A stretch of 64,000 nt of DNA from Protonemura montana (Eukaryota; Arthropoda; Insecta; Plecoptera; Nemouridae). Shown one piece after another: positions 25,401 through 39,584 of this stretch. The first letter of the stretch is position 1. Every line of letters starts with the position of its first letter. Under the pieces are notes generated by a model, which ran no database searches, was not told the DNA's origin, and saw only the letters and a program-made list of their open reading frames with translations. Both the position numbers and the translations under genes were made by a program. The stretch lies in the NCBI GenBank assembly GCA_947568835.1, contig OX387607.1, positions 19,557,277 through 19,621,276 of the forward strand, read 5' to 3'.

Positions 25401-25527
25401 TCTGCCACGCTAGCCAGAGGCTGCAGACACGCTGCCATGCTAGCCAGACGCTCCAGACACTTTGCCTCGTTACCCAGACGCACCAGACACTCTGCCTCGC
25501 TAGCAAGGCGCTTCTGACACTCTGCCT
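17607..25527. repeat. HOR D, copy 1 (7,921 bp, 264 monomers)
   Basis: First of two tandem 7,921-bp copies. The length equals 264 monomers: four of 31 bp (18389, 22378, 24238, 25109), three of 29 bp (20610, 20969, 23459) and the remaining 257 of 30 bp, which sums exactly. In order it contains most of G copy 2, C-type sequence lacking the 210-bp segment, a 417-bp module, D-specific monomers and another module version. The right edge is uncertain by about 27 bp because both sides share the same monomer. Confidence 0.88.
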
Positions 25528-28500
25528 CGCTAGCCAGAGGCTCCAGACACTCTGCCAAGCTAACTAGACGCTCCAGACTCTCTGCCATGCTAGCCAGACG
25601 CTCCAGACACTCTGCCTCGCTAGCCAGACGCTCCAGACACTCTGCCTCGCTAGCTAGACACTCCAGACACTCTGCCTTGCTGGCCAGACGCTCCAGACTT
25701 TCTGCCACGCTAGCCAGAGGTTTCAGACACTCTGCTACGCTAGCTTGACGCTCCAGACTCTCTGCCTCGCTAGCTAGACGCTCCAGACACTCTGCCTCGC
25801 TACCCAGACCCTCCAGACACTCTGCCTCGCTAGCCAGGCGCTCCAGACACTCTGCCATGCTAGCCAGACGCTCCAGACTTTCTGCCACGCTAGCCAGACG
25901 CTCCAGACACTATCCCACGCTAGCTTGACGCTCCAGACACTCTGCCTTGCTACCCAGAGCCTCCTGACCCTCTGCCACGCTAGCTAGACGCTCCAGGCAC
26001 TCTGCCTCACTACTAAGACGTTCCAGACACTCTGTCTCGCTAGACAGGCGCTCCAGACACTCTGGCTCTCTACCTAGACGCTTCAGACACTCTGCCTCGC
26101 TAGCTAGGCGCTCCAGACTATCTGCCACGCTAGCCAGAGGCTCCAGACACTCTGCCACGCTAGCTAGACGCTCCAGACACTCTGCCACGCAAGCCAGACA
26201 CTCCAGACACTTAGCCACGCTAGCTAGACGCTTGAGGCACCCTGCCTCGCTACTTAGAGGCTCCAGACACTCTGCCTCGCTAGCCAGGCGCTCAAAACAC
26301 TCTGCCTCGCTAGCCAGGCGCTCCAAAACACTCTTCCTTGCTAGCCTGTCGCTCCAGACACTCTGCCTCCCAAGCCAGACGCTCCAGAAGCTCTGATTCG
26401 CTAGCCAGGCTATCCAGACACTCTGCCATGCTAGCCAGACGCTCCAAAATATCTGCGACGCTAGCCAGAGGCTCCAGACATTCTGCCACCATAGCTAGAC
26501 GCTCCAGACCATCTTCCTTGCTACCCAGACGCTCCAGACACTCTGCTTCGCTAGCCAGGCGCTCCAGACACACTGCCTCGCTACCCAGACGCTCCAGGGT
26601 ATCTGCCACGCTAGCCAGAGGCTGCAGACACGCTGCCATGCTAGCCAGACGCTCCAGACACTTTGCCTCGTTACCCAGACGCACCAGACACTCTGCCTCG
26701 CTAGCAAGGCGCTTCTGACACTCTGCCTCGCTAGCCAGAGGCTCCAGACACTCTGCCTCGCTAGCTAGACGCTCCAGACTATCTGACACGCTGGCCAGAG
26801 GCTCCAGACACTCTGCCACGCTAGCTAGACGCTCCAGACACTTTGCCTTGCTACCCAGATGCACCAGACACTCTGCCTTGCTACCCAGACCCTCCAGACA
26901 CTCTGTTTCGCTACCCAGACGCTCCAGGGCATCTGCCACGCTAGCCAGAGGCTGCAGACACTCTGCAATGCTAGCCAGACGCTCCAGACACTCTGCCACG
27001 CTGGCCAGACCCTCCAGACACTCTGATTCGCTTCTAAGACACTCCAGACACCTTGCCTCGCTACCCAGACACACCAGACACTCTGCCTCGCTAGCTAGAA
27101 ACTCCAGACACTCTGCCTTGCTGGCCAGACGCTCCAGACTTTCTGCCACGCTAGCCAGAGGTTTCTGACACTCTGCTTCGCTAGCTTGACGCTCCAGACC
27201 CTCTGCCTCGCTAGCTAGACGCTCCAGACACTCTGCCTCGCTACCCAGACCCTCTAGACACTCTGCCTCGCTAGCCAGGCGTTCCAGACACTCTGCCATG
27301 CTAGCCAGACGCTCCAGACTTTCTGCCACGCTAGCCAGACGCTCCAGACACTATCCCACGCTAGGTTGACGCTCCAGACACTCTGCCTTGCTACCCAGAC
27401 CCTCCAGACTATCTTCCACGCTAGCCAGAGGCTCCAGACACTCTGCCACGCTAGCTAGACGCTCCAGACACTCTGCCACGCTAGCCAGACACTCCAGACA
27501 CTTAGCCACGCTAGCTAGACGCTTGAGGCACCCTGCTTTGCTACTTAGAGGCTCCAGACACTCTGCCTCGCTAGCCAGGCGCTCCAGACACTTTGCCATG
27601 CTAGCTAGACGCTCCAGACACTCTGCCGCGCTAGCCAGACCTTCTAGACTCACTGGTTTGCTTGCTAGGCTTTCCAGACACTCTGCCATGCTAGCCAGAC
27701 GCTCCAAACTATCTGCGACGCTAGCCAGAGGCTCCAGACATTCTGCCACCATAGCTAGACGCTCCAGACCTTCTGCCTTGCTACCCAGACGCTCCAGACA
27801 CTCTGCTTCGCTAGCCAGGCGCTCCAGACACACTGCCTCGCTACCCAGACGCTCCAGGGTATCTGCCACGCTAGCCAGAGGCTGCAGACACGCTGCCATG
27901 CTAGCCAGACGCTCCAGACACTTTGCTTCGTTACCCAGACGCACCAGACATTCTGCCTCGCTAGCAAGGCGCTTCTGACACTCTGCCTCGCTAGCCAGAG
28001 GCTCCAGACACTCTGCCTCGCTAGCTAGACGCTTTAGACTATCTGACACGCAAGCCAGGCCCTCCAGACACTCTGGCACGCTACACAGACTTTTCAGACA
28101 CTCTGCCTCGCTAGCCAGCTGCTCCAGACACTCTGCCACGCTAGCCAGACCCTCCAGACACTCTGCCTCGCAAGCCAGGCGCTCCAGACACTCTGCTTCG
28201 CTACCAAGCCGCTTCAGACTATCTGCCACGCTAGCCAGTGGCTCCAGACTATCTGCCACGCCAGCCAGAGGCTCCAGACACTCTGCCACGCTAGCTAGCC
28301 GCTCCAGAAGCTCTGCCTCGCTAGCCAGGCGCTCCAGACACTCTGCCTCGCTACCCAGACGCTCCAGACACTCTGCCTCGCTAGCCAGACGCACCAGACT
28401 TTCTGCCACGCTAGCCAGACGCTCCAGAAACTATGCCACGCTAGCTAGACGCTCCAGACACTCTGCCTTGCTACCCAGACTGTCCAGACACTCTGCCTCA

Positions 28501-31500
28501 ATAGCCAGCCTTTCCAGACACTCTGCCATGCTAGCCAGACGCTCCAAACTATCCCCACGCTAGCCAGAGGCTCCAGACATTCTGCCACCCTAGCTAGACG
28601 CTCCAGACACTCTGCCTCGCTACCCAGACGCTCCAGACTATCTGCCACGCTAGCCAGTGGCTCCAGACACTCTGCCACGCTAGCTAGACGCTCCAGGCAC
28701 TCTGCCTCGCTACTAAGACGCTCCAGACACTCTGCCCCGCTAGCCAGTGGCTCCAGACACTCTGCCACGCTAGCTTGGCGCTCCAGGCACTCTGCCTCGC
28801 TACTTAGACGCTCCAGACACTCTGCCTCGCTACAAAGACGCTCCAGACTCTCTGCCTCGCTAGCCAGGTGCTCCAGACACTCTGGCTCGCTCCCATACGC
28901 TCCAGACTTTCTGCCTTTTTAGCCAGCCGCACCAGACACACTGCCACGCTAGGCAGACACTCCAGTTATTTTGCTTTGCTTCTTAGACGCTCCAGACACT
29001 TTGCCTTGCTACCCAGACGCACCAGACACTCTGCCTCGCTAGCTTGCCGCTCCAGACACTCTGCCTCGCTACCCAGACGCTCCAGGGTATCTGCCACGCT
29101 AGCCAGAGGCTGTAGACACTCTGCAATGCTAGCCAGACGCTCCAGACACTTTGCCACGCTAGCCAGACGCTCCAGACACTCTGATTCGCTACCAAGACGC
29201 CCCATACACCTTGCCTCGCTACCCAGACACACCAGACACTCTGCCTCGCTAGCTAGACGCTCCAGACACTCTGCCTTGCTACCCAGACCCTCCAGACACT
29301 CTGCCTCGCTTCCCAGACGCTCCAGACTATCTGCCACGCTAGCCAGTGGCTCCAGACACTCTGCCACGCTAGCTTGCCGCTCCAGACACTTTGCCTCGCT
29401 ACCCAGACGCACCAGACACTCTGCCTCGCTAGCCAGGCGCTTCTGACACTCTGCCTCGCTAGCCAGAGGCTCCAGACACTCTGCCACGCTAGCTAGACGC
29501 TCCAGACTATCTGACACGCTAGCCAGAGGCTCCAGACACTCTGCCAAGCTAACTAGACGCTCCAGACTCTCTGCCATGCTAGCCAGACGCTCCAGACACT
29601 CTGCCTCGCTAGCCAGACGCTCCAGACACTCTGCCTCGCTAGCTAGACACTCCAGACACTCTGCCTTGCTGGCCAGACGCTCCAGACTTTCTGCCACGCT
29701 AGCCAGAGGTTTCAGACACTCTGCTACGCTAGCTTGACGCTCCAGACTCTCTGCCTCGCTAGCTAGACGCTCCAGACACTCTGCCTCGCTACCCAGACCC
29801 TCCAGACACTCTGCCTCGCTAGCCAGGCGCTCCAGACACTCTGCCATGCTAGCCAGACGCTCCAGACTTTCTGCCACGCTAGCCAGACGCTCCAGACACT
29901 ATCCCACGCTAGCTTGACGCTCCAGACACTCTGCCTTGCTACCCAGAGCCTCCTGACCCTCTGCCACGCTAGCTAGACGCTCCAGGCACTCTGCCTCACT
30001 ACTAAGACGTTCCAGACACTCTGTCTCGCTAGACAGGCGCTCCAGACACTCTGGCTCTCTACCTAGACGCTTCAGACACTCTGCCTCGCTAGCTAGGCGC
30101 TCCAGACTATCTGCCACGCTAGCCAGAGGCTCCAGACACTCTGCCACGCTAGCTAGACGCTCCAGACACTCTGCCACGCAAGCCAGACACTCCAGACACT
30201 TAGCCACGCTAGCTAGACGCTTGAGGCACCCTGCCTCGCTACTTAGAGGCTCCAGACACTCTGCCTCGCTAGCCAGGCGCTCAAAACACTCTGCCTCGCT
30301 AGCCAGGCGCTCCAAAACACTCTTCCTTGCTAGCCTGTCGCTCCAGACACTCTGCCTCCCAAGCCAGACGCTCCAGAAGCTCTGATTCGCTAGCCAGGCT
30401 ATCCAGACACTCTGCCATGCTAGCCAGACGCTCCAAAATATCTGCGACGCTAGCCAGAGGCTCCAGACATTCTGCCACCATAGCTAGACGCTCCAGACCA
30501 TCTTCCTTGCTACCCAGACGCTCCAGACACTCTGCTTCGCTAGCCAGGCGCTCCAGACACACTGCCTCGCTACCCAGACGCTCCAGGGTATCTGCCACGC
30601 TAGCCAGAGGCTGCAGACACGCTGCCATGCTAGCCAGACGCTCCAGACACTTTGCCTCGTTACCCAGACGCACCAGACACTCTGCCTCGCTAGCAAGGCG
30701 CTTCTGACACTCTGCCTCGCTAGCCAGAGGCTCCAGACACTCTGCCTCGCTAGCTAGACGCTCCAGACTATCTGACACGCTGGCCAGAGGCTCCAGACAC
30801 TCTGCCACGCTAGCTAGACGCTCCAGACACTCTGCCTTGCTACCCAGACCCTCCAGACACTCTGCATCGCTAGCCAGGCGCTCTAGACACTCTGCCTCGC
30901 TACCCAGACGCTCCAGACTATCTGCCTCGCTAGCTAGACGCTCCAGGCACTCTGCCTCGCTACTTAGACGCTCCAGACACTCTGCCTCGCTAGCCAGGCG
31001 CTCCAGACACTCTGGCTCGCTACCCAGACGCTTCAGACTCTCTGCCTCGCTAGCCAGCCGCTCCAGACACTCTGCCACGCTAGCCAGACCCTCCAGACAC
31101 TCTGCCTTGCAAGCCAGGCGCTCCAGACACTCTGCTTCGCTACCAAGCCGCTTCAGACTATCTGCCACGCTAGCCAGTGGCTCCAGACTATCTGCCACGC
31201 CAGCCAGAGGCTCCAGACACTCTGCCACGCTAGCTTGCCGCTCCAGAAGCTCTGCCTCGATAGCCAGGCGCTCCAAACACTCTTTCTTGCTAGCCTGTCG
31301 CTCCAGACACCTTGCCTCTCAAGCCAGACGCTCCAGAAGCTCTGCTTCGCTAGCCAGCCTTTCCAGACACTCTGCCATGCTAGCCAGACGCTCTAAACTA
31401 TCTCCACGCTAGCCAGAGGCTCCAGACATTCTGCCTTGCTACCCAGACGCTCCAGACACTCTGCTTCGCTAGTCAGGCGCTCCAGACACTCTGCTTTGCT

Positions 31501-33475
31501 ACCCAGACGCTCCAGGGTATCTGCCACGCTTTCCAGAGGCTGCAGACACGCTGCCATGCTAGCAAGACGCTCCAGACTTTCTGCCTTGCTACGTAGACCC
31601 TCCAGACACTTTGCCTCGCTAGCCAGGCGCTCCAGGCACTCTGCCTCGCTACCCAGACGCTCCAGACTATCTGCCACGCTAGCCAGTGGCTCCAGACACT
31701 CTGCTACGCTAGCTAGACGCTCCAGGCACTCTGCCTCGCTACTGAGACGCTCCAGACACTCTGCCTCGCTAGCCAGCGGCTCCAGACACTCTGCCACGCT
31801 AGCTAGACGCTCCAGGCACTCTGCCTCGCTACTTAGACGCTCCAGACACTCTGCCTTGCTACCCAGACGCACCAGACACTCTGCCTCGCTACCCAGACGC
31901 TCCAGGGTATCTGCCACGCTAGCCAGAGGCTGTAGACACTCTGCAATGCTAGCCAGACGCTCCAGACACTCTGCCACGCTAGCCAGACGCTCCAGACACT
32001 CTGATTCGCTATTAAGACGCTTCAGACTCCTTGCCTCGCTACCCAGACACACCAGACACTCTGCCTCGCTGGCTAGACGCTCCAGACACTCTGCCTTGCT
32101 ACCCAGACCCTCCAGACACTCTGCCTCGCTACCCAGACGCTCCAGACACTCTGCCTCGCTATCCAGGACCCCTAGACACTCTGCCTTTGCTATTCAGACG
32201 CTCCAGACACTCTGCCTCGCTAGCTAGACGCTCCAGACTATCTGACACGCTATCCAGAGGCTCCAGACACTCTGCCAAGCTAACTAGACGCTCCTGACTC
32301 TCTGCCATGCTAGCCAGACGCTCCAGACACTCTGCCTCGCTAGCCAGACGCTCCAGACACTCTGCCTCGCTAGCTAGACACTCCAGACACTCTGCCTTGC
32401 TGGCCAGACGCTCCAGACTTTCTGCCACGCTAGCCAGAGGTTTCAGACACTCTGCTACGCTAGCTTGACGCTCCAGACTCTCTGCCTCGCTAGCTAGACG
32501 CTCCAGACACTCTGCCTCGCTACCCAGACCCTCCAGACACTCTGCCTCGCTAGCCAGGCGCTCCAGACACTCTGCCATGCTAGCCAGACGCTCCAGACTT
32601 TCTGCCACGCTAGCCAGACGCTCCAGACACTATTCCACGCTAGCTTGACGATCCAGACACTCTGCCTTGCTACCCAGAGCCTCCTGACCCTCTGCCACGC
32701 TAGCTAGACGCTCCAGGCACTCTGCCTCACTACTAAGACGTTCCAGACACTCTGTCTCGCTAGACAGGCGCTCCAGACACTCTGGCTCTCTACCTAGACG
32801 CTTCAGACACTCTGCCTCGCTAGCTAGGCGCTCCAGACTATCTGCCACGCTAGCCAGAGGCTCCAGACACTTTGCCACGCTAGCTAGACGCTCCAGACAC
32901 TCTGCCACGCAAGCCAGACACTCCAGACACTTAGCCACGCTAGCTAGACGCTTGAGGCACCCTGCTTCGCTACTTAAAGGCTCCAGACACTCTGCCTCGC
33001 TAGCCAGGCGCTCAAAACACTCTGCCTCGCTAGCCAGGCGCTCCAAAACACTCTTCCTTGCTAGCCTGTCGCTCCAGACACTCTGCCTCCCAAGCCAGAC
33101 GCTCCAGAAGCTCTGATTCGCTAGCCAGGCTATCCAGACACTCTGCCATGCTAGCCAGACGCTCCAAAATATCTGCGACGCTAGCCAGAGGCTCCAGACA
33201 TTCTGCCACCATAGCTTGACGCTCCAGACCATCTTCCTTGCTACCCAGACGCTCCAGACACTCTGCTTCGCTAGCCAGGCGCTCCAGACACACTGCCTCG
33301 CTACCCAGACGCTCCAGGGTATCTGCCACGCTAGCCAGAGGCTGCAGACACGCTGCCATGCTAGCCAGACGCTCCAGACACTTTGCCTCGTTACCCAGAC
33401 GCACCAGACACTCTGCCTCGCTAGCAAGGCGCTTCTGACACTCTGCCTCGCTAGCCAGAGGCTCCAGACACTCTG
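25528..33475. repeat. HOR D, copy 2 (about 7.9 kb)
   Basis: Second copy at offset 7,921. It follows copy 1 to about 33475, where copy 1 reads tctgccaagc (25551-25560) and this copy reads tctgcctcgc. The only base difference I noticed over the 7.9 kb is tgccccgctag near 28732 against tgcctcgctag near 20811. That near identity implies very recent duplication, active homogenisation or an assembly duplication. Confidence 0.88.
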
Positions 33476-34251
33476 CCTCGCTAGCTAGACGCTCCAGACT
33501 ATCTGACACGCTGGCCAGAGGCTCCAGACACTCTGCCACGCTAGCTAGACGCTCCAGACACTCTGCCTTGCTACCCAGACCCTCCAGACACTCTGCATCG
33601 CTACCCAGACGCTCCAGACTATCTGCCTCGCTAGCTAGACGCTCCAGGCACTCTGCCTCGCTACTTAGACGCTCCAGACACTCTGCCTCGCTAGCCAGGC
33701 GCTCTAGACACTCTGCCACGCTAGCCAGACCCTCCAGACACTCTGCCTTGCAAGCCAGGCGCTCCAGACACTCTGCTTCGCTACCAAGCCGCTTCAGACT
33801 ATCTGCCACGCTAGCCAGTGGCTCCAGACTATCTGCCACGCCAGCCAGAGGCTCCAGACACTCTGCCACGCTAGCTTGCCGCTCCAGAAGCTCTGCCTCG
33901 ATAGCCAGGCGCTCCAAACACTCTTTCTTGCTAGCCTGTCGCTCCAGACACCTTGCCTCCCAAGCCAGACGCTCCAGAAGCTCTGCTTCGCTAGCCAGCC
34001 TTTCCAGACACTCTGCCATGCTAGCCAGACGCTCTAAACTATCTCCACGCTAGCCAGAGGCTCCAGACATTCTGCCTTGCTACCCAGACGCTCCAGACAC
34101 TCTGCTTCGCTAGTCAGGCGCTCCAGACACTCTGCTTTGCTACCCAGACGCTCCAGGGTATCTGCCACGCTTTCCAGAGGCTGCAGACACGCTGCCATGC
34201 TAGCAAGACGCTCCAGACTTTCTGCCTTGCTACGTAAACCTTACAGACACT
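32302..34251. repeat. E duplication, copy 1 (1,950 bp)
   Basis: First of two adjacent copies. It equals 65 x 30; the +1 of the A-run monomer at 33030 cancels the -1 of the 29-mer at 34021. It lacks two monomers near 33715 that copy 2 has near 35665-35724, which explains 1,950 against 2,010 bp. It overlaps the right end of D2. Confidence 0.82.
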
Positions 34252-36261
34252 CTGCCATGCTAGCCAGACGCTCCAGACACTCTGCCTCGCTAGCCAGACG
34301 CTCCAGACACTCTGCCTCGCTAGCTAGACACTCCAGACACTCTGCCTTGCTGGCCAGACGCTCCAGACTTTCTGCCACGCTAGCCTGAGGTTTCAGACAC
34401 TCTGCTACGCTAGCTTGACGCTCCAGACTCTCTGCCTCGCTAGCTAGACGCTCCAGACACTCTGCCTCGCTACCCAGACCCTCCAGACACTCTGCCTCGC
34501 TAGCCAGGCGCTCCAGACACTCTGCCATGCTAGCCAGACGCTCCAGACTTTCTGCCACGCTAGCCAGACGCTCCAGACACTATTCCACGCTAGCTTGACG
34601 ATCCAGACACTCTGCCTTGCTACCCAGAGCCTCCTGACCCTCTGCCACGCTAGCTAGACGCTCCAGGCACTCTGCCTCACTACTAAGACGTTCCAGACAC
34701 TCTGTCTCGCTAGACAGGCGCTCCAGACACTCTGGCTCTCTACCTAGACGCTTCAGACACTCTGCCTCGCTAGCTAGGCGCTCCAGACTATCTGCCACGC
34801 TAGCCAGAGGCTCCAGACACTTTGCCACGCTAGCTAGACGCTCCAGACACTCTGCCACGCAAGCCAGACACTCCAGACACTTAGCCACGCTAGCTAGACG
34901 CTTGAGGCACCCTGCTTCGCTACTTAAAGGCTCCAGACACTCTGCCTCGCTAGCCAGGCGCTCAAAACACTCTGCCTCGCTAGCCAGGCGCTCCAAAACA
35001 CTCTTCCTTGCTAGCCTGTCGCTCCAGACACTCTGCCTCCCAAGCCAGACGCTCCAGAAGCTCTGATTCGCTAGCCAGGCTATCCAGACACTCTGCCATG
35101 CTAGCCAGACGCTCCAAAATATCTGCGACGCTAGCCAGAGGCTCCAGACATTCTGCCACCATAGCTTGACGCTCCAGACCATCTTCCTTGCTACCCAGAC
35201 GCTCCAGACACTCTGCTTCGCTAGCCAGGCGCTCCAGACACACTGCCTCGCTACCCAGACGCTCCAGGGTATCTGCCACGCTAGCCAGAGGCTGCAGACA
35301 CGCTGCCATGCTAGCCAGACGCTCCAGACACTTTGCCTCGTTACCCAGACGCACCAGACACTCTGCCTCGCTAGCAAGGCGCTTCTGACACTCTGCCTCG
35401 CTAGCCAGAGGCTCCAGACACTCTGCCTCGCTAGCTAGACGCTCCAGACTATCTGACACGCTGGCCAGAGGCTCCAGACACTCTGCCACGCTAGCTAGAC
35501 GCTCCAGACACTCTGCCTTGCTACCCAGACCCTCCAGACACTCTGCATCGCTACCCAGACGCTCCAGACTATCTGCCTCGCTAGCTAGACGCTCCAGGCA
35601 CTCTGCCTCGCTACTTAGACGCTCCAGACACTCTGCCTCGCTAGCCAGGCGCTCTAGACACTCTGGCTCGCTACCCAGACGCTTTAGACTCTCTGCCTCG
35701 CTAGCCAGCCGCTCCAGACACTCTGCCACGCTAGCCAGACCCTCCAGACACTCTGCCTTGCAAGCCAGGCGCTCCAGACACTCTGCTTCGCTACCAAGCC
35801 GCTTCAGACTATCTGCCACGCTAGCCAGTGGCTCCAGACTATCTGCCACGCCAGCCAGAGGCTCCAGACACTCTGCCACGCTAGCTTGCCGCTCCAGAAG
35901 CTCTGCCTCGATAGCCAGGCGCTCCAAACACTCTTTCTTGCTAGCCTGTCGCTCCAGACACCTTGCCTCCCAAGCCAGACGCTCCAGAAGCTCTGCTTCG
36001 CTAGCCAGCCTTTCCAGACACTCTGCCATGCTAGCCAGACGCTCTAAACTATCTCCACGCTAGCCAGAGGCTCCAGACATTCTGCCTTGCTACCCAGACG
36101 CTCCAGACACTCTGCTTCGCTAGTCAGGCGCTCCAGACACTCTGCTTTGCTACCCAGACGCTCCAGGGTATCTGCCACGCTTTCCAGAGGCTGCAGACAC
36201 GCTGCCATGCTAGCAAGACGCTCCAGACTTTCTGCCTTGCTACGTAAACCTTACAGACACT
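34252..36261. repeat. E duplication, copy 2 (2,010 bp)
   Basis: Second copy, starting just after gtaaaccttacagacactctgcc, where atgctagcc follows in place of the usual tcgctagcc. The identical junction occurs at about 58649, inside F, so E and F descend from one duplicated ancestor. One SNP specific to this copy is tagcctgaggttt near 34381 (tagccagaggttt elsewhere). Confidence 0.82.
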
Positions 36262-39200
36262 CTGCCTCGCTAGCCAGGCGCTCCAGGCACTCTGCCTCGC
36301 TACCCAGACGCTCCAGACTATCTGCCACGCTAGCTAGACGCTCCAGGCACTTTGCCTCGCTACTTAGACGCTCCAGACACTCTGCCTTGCTACCCAGACG
36401 CACCAGACACTCTGCCTCGCTACCCAGACGCTCCAGGGTATCTGCCACGCTAGCCAGAGGCTGTAGACACTCTGCAATGCTAGCCAGACGCTCCAGACAC
36501 TCTGCCACGCTAGCCAGACGCTCCAGACACTCTGATTCGCTATTAAGACGCTTCAGACTCCTTGCCTCGCTACCCAGACACACCAGACACTCTGCCTCGC
36601 TGGCTAGACGCTCCAGACACTCTGCCTTGCTACCCAGACCCTCCAGACACTCTGCCTCGCTACCCAGACGCTCCAGACACTCTGCCTCGCTATCCAGGAC
36701 CCCTAGACACTCTGCCTTTGCTATTCAGACGCTCCAGACACTCTGCCTCGCTAGCTAGACGCTCCAGACTATCTGACACGCTGGTTAGAGGCTCCAGACA
36801 CTCTGCCATGCTAGCTAGACGCTCCAGACACTCTGCCTTGCTACCCAGACCATCCAGACACTCTGCCTCGCTAGCAAGGCGCTTCTGACACTCTGCCTCG
36901 CTAGCCAGAGGCTCCAGACACTCTGCCTCGCTAGCTAGACGCTCCAGAATATCTGACACGCTGGCCAGAGGCTCCAGACACTCTGCCACGCTAGCTAGAC
37001 GCTCCAGACACTCTGCCTTGCTACCCAGACCCTCCAGACACTCTGCCTCGCTAGCCAGGCGCTCAAGACACTCTGCTTCGCTACCAAGCCGCTTCAGACT
37101 ATCTGCCACGCTAGCCAGTGGCTCCAGACTATCTGCCACGCCAGGCAGAGGCTCCAGACACTCTGCCACGCTAGCTAGCCGCTCCAGACACTCTGATTCG
37201 CTATTAAGACGCTTCAGACTCCTTGCCTCGCTACCCAGACACACCAGACACTCTGCCTCGCTGGCTAGACGCTCCAGACACTCTGTCTTGCTACCCAGAC
37301 CCTCCAGACACTCTGCCTCGCTACCCAGACGCTCCAGACACTCTGCCTCGCTATCCAGGACCCCTAGACACTCTGCCTTTGCTATTCAGACGCTCCAGAC
37401 ACTCTGCCTCGCTAGCTAGACGCTCCAGACTATCTGACACGCTGGTTAGAGGCTCCAGACACTCTTCCATGCTAGCTAGACGCTCCAGACACTCTGCCTT
37501 GCTACCCAGACCCTCCAGACACTCTGCCTCGCTAGCAAGGCGCTTCTGACACTCTGCCTCGCTAGCCAGAGGCTCCAGACACTCTGCCTCGCTAGCTAGA
37601 CGCTCCAGAATATCTGACACGCTGGCCAGAGGCTCCAGACACTCTGCCACGCTAGCTAGACGCTCCAGACACTCTGCCTTGCTACCCAGACCCTCCAGAC
37701 ACTCTGCCTCGCTAGCCAGGCGCTCTAGACACTCTGCTTCGCTACCAAGCCGCTTCAGACTATCTGCCACGCTAGCCAGTGGCTCCAGACTATCTGCCAC
37801 GCCAGCCAGAGGCTCCAGACACTCTGCCACGCTAGCTAGCCGCTCCAGAAGCTCTGCCTCGATAGCCAGGCGCTCCAAACACTCTTTCTTGCAAGCCTGT
37901 CGCTCCAGACACCTTGCCTCCCAAGCCAGACGCTCCAGAAGCTCTGCTTCGCTAGCCAGCCTTTCCAGACACTCTGCCATGCTAGCCAGAGGCTCCAAAC
38001 TATCTCTTCGCTAGCCAGAGGCTCCAGACATTCTGCCTTGCTATCCAGACGCTCCAGACACTCTGCTTCGCTAGTCAGGCGCTCCAGACACTCTGCTTTG
38101 CTACCCAGACGCTCCACGGTATCTGCCACGCTTTCCAGAGGCTGCAGACACGCTGCCATGCTATAAAGACGCTCCAGACTTTCTGCCTTGCTACGTAGAC
38201 CCTCCAGACACTCTGCCTCGCTAGCCAGGCGCTCCAGACACTCTGCCTCGCTACCCAGACGCTCCAGACTATCTGCCACGCTAGCCAGTGGCTCCAGACA
38301 CTCTGCTACGCTAGCTAGACGCTCCAGGCACTCTGCCTCGCTACTGAGACGCTCCAGACACTCTGCCTCGCTAGCCAGCGGCTCCAGACACTCTGCCACG
38401 CTAGCTAGACGCTCCAGGCACTCTGCCTCGCTACTTAGACGCTCCAGACACTCTGCCTCGCTAGCCAGGCGCTCCAGACACTCTGCCTCGCTACTAAGAC
38501 GCTCCAGACACTCTGCCTCGCTAGCCAGGCGCTCCAGACACTCTGCCATGCTAGCCAGACGCTCCAGACTTTCTGCCACGCTAGCCAGACGCTCCAGACA
38601 CTATCCCACGCTAGCTTGACGCTCCAGACACTCTGCCTTGCTACCCAGAGCCTCGTGACCCTCTGCCACGCTAGCTAGACGCTCCAGGCACTCTGCCTCA
38701 CTACTAAGACGTTCCAGACACTCTGTCTCGCTAGACAGGCGCTCCAGACACTCTGGCTCTCTACCTAGACGCTTCAGACACTCTGCCTCGCTAGCTAGGC
38801 GCTCCAGACTATCTGCCACGCTAGCCAGAGGCTCCAGACACTCTGCCACGCTAGCTAGACGCTCCAGACACTCTGCCACACAAGCCAGACACTCCAGACA
38901 CTTAGCCACGCTAGCTAGACGCTTGAGGCACCCTGCCTCGCTACTTAGAGGCTCCAGACACTCTGCCTCGCTAGCCAGGCGCTCAAAACACTCTGCCTCG
39001 CTAGCCAGGCGCTCCAAAACACTCTTCCTTGCTAGCCTGTCGCTCCAGACACTCTGCCTCCCAAGCCAGACGCTCCAGAAGCTCTGATTCGCTAGCCAGG
39101 CTATCCAGACACTCTGCCATGCTAGCCAGACGCTCCAAAATATCTGCGACGCTAGCCAGAGGCTCCAGACATTATGCCACCATAGCTAGACGCTCCAGAC

Positions 39201-39584
39201 CATCTTCCTTGCTACCCAGACGCTCCAGACACTCTGCTTCGCTAGCCAGGCGCTCCAGACACACTGCCTCGCTACCCAGACGCTCCAGGGTATCTGCCAC
39301 GCTAGCCAGAGGCTGCAGACACGCTGCCATGCTAGCCAGACGCTCCAGACACTTTGCCTCGTTACCCAGACGCACCAGACACTCTGCCTCGCTAGCAAGG
39401 CGCTTCTGACACTCTGCCTCGCTAGCCAGAGGCTCCAGACACTCTGCCTCGCTAGCTAGACGCTCCAGACTATCTGACACGCTGGCCAGAGGCTCCAGAC
39501 ACTCTGCCTCACTACTAAGACGTTCCAGACACTCTGTCTCGCTAGACAGGCGCTCCAGACACTCTGGCTCTCTACCTAGACGCT
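35564..39584. repeat. HOR B, copy 1 (4,021 bp)
   Basis: A-lineage sequence repeated at 4,021-bp spacing: 134 monomers with three 31-mers (36690, 37351, 39001) and two 29-mers (36031, 37982), net +1. It matches 38-4058 of the window at offset 35,526. The unit is about 13 monomers shorter than A and starts from a different point, with a junction near 39585 joining ctctctacctagacgct to ccagactatctgcctcg. Confidence 0.86.
36528..37849. repeat. 661-bp internal tandem duplication in B copy 1
   Basis: Same paired 661-bp segments as in A, with 31-mers at 36690 and 37351. This shows that B and A share an ancestor already carrying the duplication. Confidence 0.78.

Larger units (their letters stand above)
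26826..36392. repeat. Segmental duplication, left copy (about 9.6 kb)
   Basis: This stretch recurs at 51012-60788. The offset is 24,186 at the left, rises to 24,396 where the right copy keeps the 210-bp segment, dips to 24,336 after a 60-bp deletion near 56340 and returns to 24,396 after a 60-bp deletion in this copy near 33715. The net length difference is 210 bp, matching 9,777 against 9,567. It spans most of D2, all of E and the first part of B. Confidence 0.85.

Noticed and set aside
25295-25567. Plus-strand frame rich in TLQTLC and the YPDAPDTLPR frame near 1036-1362
   Set aside because: Further phase shadows of the satellite. The second stays open only while monomers carry ctaccc or another variant in place of ctagcc, which has the TAG stop.
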